The position numbers were made by a program, and so were the translations under genes. Below, piece after piece: positions 5,422 to 7,363 of a stretch of 7,363 bases of DNA. How positions within the stretch are numbered: the first letter of the stretch is position 1; each line of letters begins with the position of its first letter. Origin of the DNA: Candidatus Geohydrothermomicrobium daggyaiense (GTDB lineage Bacteria > Actinomycetota > Geothermincolia > Fen-727 > JACVIW01); assembly GCA_015711695.1 (NCBI GenBank), contig JACVIW010000115.1:1-7363 (forward strand). Direction: 5' to 3'. The notes under the pieces were generated by a model that had not been told where the DNA came from, searched no databases, and was given only the letters and a program-made list of their open reading frames with translations.

Positions 5422-6792
5422 TTAGATGAATATTCCCTCTTCTGTCTCCATATGCTCGAATGTAGCGTATTGACCGATCCACGACAACTTGAACCTGCCT
5501 GTCTCCCCGTTTCTGTGCTTCGCGACATTCACTTCCGCAATACCCCAGAGTTCTTTGTTGTTCTTATCATCAACCTCCGGGCGATAGAGCAAGATCACCA
5601 CATCCGCATTCTGCTCTATGCCTCCGGACTCTTTCAAATCTTCCAGGCTTGGTTCTTTCCTTGCGACATTGGATGGAACCCTTCTGAGTTGCGAGACAGC
5701 AATAACTGGAACCTCAAGATCCATTGCCATAACCTTAAGATCTCTCGCTATCTTCGAAACTTCCTGGGCTCGCGACTCGTACCTTCGTGCATCCGACTTT
5801 CCCGCATACATCAATTGAATGTAATCAACAATCACCAGGTCGATTTGCCTTTTTGACTTAAGTTGTCTTGCAATAGTTTTCATCTCAAGCAGAGTCAAAT
5901 CTCCGGTGTCGTCTATGTATATAGGCGCCTCACTGAGTTTTCCCGCAGCCTCAACCACTCTGCCAAACTCATACTCGTCTAAGTCTCCCCTTCTGTACTT
6001 TGAGCTGTCTACCCGGGCGTGAGAAACGATAAGCCTGTCCGCCACCTCCAGTTTGCTCATCTCAAGGCTGAAAATCAAAACGCCTCGATTCTCATTAACC
6101 GCGGCGTTGTGCGCTATGTTGAGGGCAAAACTCGTTTTGCCCATGGAAGTCCTTCCCCCGATGACAATCAGATTTGAGGGTTGTAATCCGTTGGTGAGCT
6201 GGTCAAGCAATTTGAATCCCGTGGGAACACCCGTAAGCTTCCCGGGCTTTTCCCTGATTTCAGACATTTTATTAAAACTGTTGAAAACCAGTTCCCGGAT
6301 GTGAGCGAGTCCTTCCCGCCTCATTCTTTTGCCTATCTGAAAAAGTACGCCCTCAGCCCTGTCGTAGATATCCTCTACATCATCAGAAGTCTCATAGCAC
6401 ATGCTTGCGATACTGTAGCCAACATCAATCAGATTTCTCCTTAAGGCGGCGTCACGAACGATTTCTGCGTAGTGTTTTATATTGCGAGGGTTAGGAACGG
6501 AATCAACAAGGGTATGAATATATTCTTTATCACCGACCTCCTCGAGAATGCCTCTGTTTTTCAGCTCTTCAGAAAGAACAACCGGGTCTGTGGGCATGCT
6601 GCTAGAGTAAAGATCAACAAGAACCTGGAAAATTTTTCGGTTTGCATCGCGGTAAAAATCTTCGGGGCGAAGTACTTCCATCGCGACCGCAACTGCTGAA
6701 TGGGAAAGTATCATGGAGCCGAGCACGCACTCCTCAGCCTCAAGATTGTGTGGAGGAATCCTGTCAAAACCCGCGGAGGAATCCCCATTCAC
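5422..6792 (-). CDS. dnaB: Replicative DNA helicase DnaB, 456 aa
   Basis: DnaB is the hexameric ATP-driven helicase that unwinds DNA at the replication fork and recruits primase. The N-terminal domain covers about residues 12-120 (PPHNLEAEECVLGSMIL, PEDFYRDANRKIF), followed by the linker and the RecA-like C-terminal domain from about 185. The Walker A loop is GRTSMGKT (213-220) with Lys219; the catalytic glutamate is in FSLEMS (Glu244); Walker B is VIVDYIQ with Asp323; VSQL holds the sensor Gln368; KESGGIEQNAD (388-397) and AKHRNGETG with Arg427 complete the nucleotide site between subunits. Length is normal for the family and there is no intein or gap. The usual GRPSMGKT loop has Thr in place of Pro at 215, a mild change. 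The start is a GTG at 6792 with a strong ribosome site that overlaps the rplI stop codon, 11 bases away. This rplI-dnaB order is common in bacteria. Confidence 0.97.
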   Translation of the reverse strand: MNGDSSAGFDRIPPHNLEAEECVLGSMILSHSAVAVAMEVLRPEDFYRDANRKIFQVLVDLYSSSMPTDPVVLSEELKNRGILEEVGDKEYIHTLVDSVPNPRNIKHYAEIVRDAALRRNLIDVGYSIASMCYETSDDVEDIYDRAEGVLFQIGKRMRREGLAHIRELVFNSFNKMSEIREKPGKLTGVPTGFKLLDQLTNGLQPSNLIVIGGRTSMGKTSFALNIAHNAAVNENRGVLIFSLEMSKLEVADRLIVSHARVDSSKYRRGDLDEYEFGRVVEAAGKLSEAPIYIDDTGDLTLLEMKTIARQLKSKRQIDLVIVDYIQLMYAGKSDARRYESRAQEVSKIARDLKVMAMDLEVPVIAVSQLRRVPSNVARKEPSLEDLKESGGIEQNADVVILLYRPEVDDKNNKELWGIAEVNVAKHRNGETGRFKLSWIGQYATFEHMETEEGIFI

Positions 6793-6797
6793 TCAAC

Positions 6798-6805
6798 TCA
6801 CCCCT
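6798..6805 (-). promoter_or_regulatory. Strong ribosome binding site of dnaB overlapping the rplI stop codon
   Basis: The minus strand reads AGGGGTGA, a close match to the Shine-Dalgarno consensus, five bases before the GTG start at 6792. Its first bases belong to the TAG stop codon of rplI. This decides the GTG start and indicates that dnaB translation is coupled to rplI. Confidence 0.8.
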
Positions 6806-7363
6806 ACGCGGATTCTGAACTGGTTTCAGAATCCGCCGGAGTTTCATCTATTCCCTCAGATTCGCCCATAACCGCAGGCTCCGGAGATCCTTCCTCCGAA
6901 GCGGACAGTCCCTCAGCGCTCTCTTCCGGGATGAAACCCTCACCCTCAACCTCGAATTCAAGGTCGAATTCAATATCTGGATGGAGTTTTATGTGCGCCC
7001 GATGGGTCCCCACGGTTCTTATTCTTTCGTTTATAAGAATTTTGTGACGGTCAATCTCATAACCAATTGTTTCTTCGATCTTTTGTGCGAGTTGCCGGTT
7101 CGTTACGGACCCGAAAAGTTTTCCGCTCGCACTGCACCTTGCTTTGATAACAATCCTCTCGGACTTCAACTTTTCGGCAACTTCTTCGAGGGTCTGTCTT
7201 AGCCTTTCAGCCTTAGCCTTGAGAATGCGGCGCTTTTCCTCAATTTCTTTCAAACTGCCACGCGTTACTCCAACAGCCAGACCTCTGGGGATAAGGTAGT
7301 TTCTGGCGTAACCTCTCGCCACATCACCTATGTCCCCCACTCTCCCTAAACTCTCGACGTCCT
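6804..7363 (-). CDS. rplI: Large ribosomal subunit protein bL9 with acidic C-terminal tail, 5' end outside the window
   Basis: bL9 binds 23S rRNA near the base of the L1 stalk and helps keep the reading frame. The visible 185 residues start within the N-terminal domain (DVESLGRVGDIGDV) and include the family signature GYARNYLIPRGLA. A long basic helix follows (SLKEIEEKRRILKAKAERL and on), then the C-terminal domain with GKLFGSVTNRQLAQKI and a closing strand ending near HPDIEFDLEFEV. The frame stays open to the right edge, and by comparison with the family about seven residues are missing. The last 47 residues (codons at 6807-6947) are an added low-complexity tail rich in Glu and Ser, with 15 acidic residues and no Lys or Arg, making the protein longer than the usual 147-150 residues. 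The TAG stop lies 11 bases before the dnaB start. An apparent GTG start at 7340 is internal and should not be used. Confidence 0.95.
   Translation of the reverse strand, partial: DVESLGRVGDIGDVARGYARNYLIPRGLAVGVTRGSLKEIEEKRRILKAKAERLRQTLEEVAEKLKSERIVIKARCSASGKLFGSVTNRQLAQKIEETIGYEIDRHKILINERIRTVGTHRAHIKLHPDIEFDLEFEVEGEGFIPEESAEGLSASEEGSPEPAVMGESEGIDETPADSETSSESA
6808..6836 (-). promoter_or_regulatory. Perfect 12-bp hairpin in the last codons of rplI
   Basis: GCGGATTCTGAA (6808-6819) and its exact inverted copy (6825-6836) flank a five-base loop. In the mRNA the stem closes one base before the rplI stop codon and directly before the dnaB ribosome site. It encodes the end of the acidic tail (ADSETSSESA). 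No T-run follows, so termination is unlikely; a role in translational coupling, pausing or RNA processing is inferred. Confidence 0.7.

Noticed and set aside
5422..6792. Intein or split in dnaB
   Set aside because: The helicase is full length and the Walker A, Walker B and C-terminal motifs are continuous.
6808..6836. Rho-independent terminator between rplI and dnaB
   Set aside because: No T-run follows the hairpin; the ribosome site and dnaB start come immediately after it.

Overview
The window looks like a stretch of chromosome from an anaerobic or facultatively anaerobic bacterium that I cannot place in a phylum. The anaerobic reading rests on two genes: an ATPase of the oxygen-sensitive 2-hydroxyacyl-CoA dehydratase activator type, and a DUF362 protein with a two-cluster bacterial ferredoxin domain. 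The rplI-dnaB pair shows this is a core chromosomal region. I see no tRNA, rRNA, CRISPR array, transposase or phage gene.

Layout, left to right. (1) Positions 1-1013, minus strand: an exported M23-type metallopeptidase that runs off the left edge, with a long hydrophobic C-terminal region. Just upstream are a near-consensus sigma70 promoter, an imperfect tandem duplication of that promoter region, and a perfect inverted repeat. (2) 1182-1964, minus: a serine alpha/beta hydrolase. (3) 1965-2220: a divergent intergenic region with possible promoters. (4) 2221-3405, plus: a DUF362-ferredoxin protein, the only plus-strand gene. (5) 3487-4206, minus: a lipoprotein resembling the LppX/LolA-like fold, convergent with the DUF362 gene. 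(6) 4358-5347, minus: a BadF/HgdC-type ATPase with a cysteine-rich C-terminal module. (7) 5422-6792, minus: replicative helicase DnaB. (8) 6804 to the right edge, minus: ribosomal protein bL9 (rplI) with a long acidic tail, lacking only its first few residues.

rplI and dnaB clearly form a translationally coupled pair: the dnaB Shine-Dalgarno sequence overlaps the rplI stop codon, and a perfect 12-bp hairpin sits in the last rplI codons. The activator ATPase and the lipoprotein follow on the same strand with gaps of 74 and 151 bases, so read-through is possible but shared function is not shown. The hydrolase, the DUF362 protein and the M23 protein look like separate transcription units.

No complete, clearly new multi-gene system is visible. 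The items most worth a second look are the duplicated promoter and inverted repeat before the M23 gene, the unusual M23 architecture, the activator ATPase with an extra cysteine module and no dehydratase beside it, and the hairpin at the rplI-dnaB junction.
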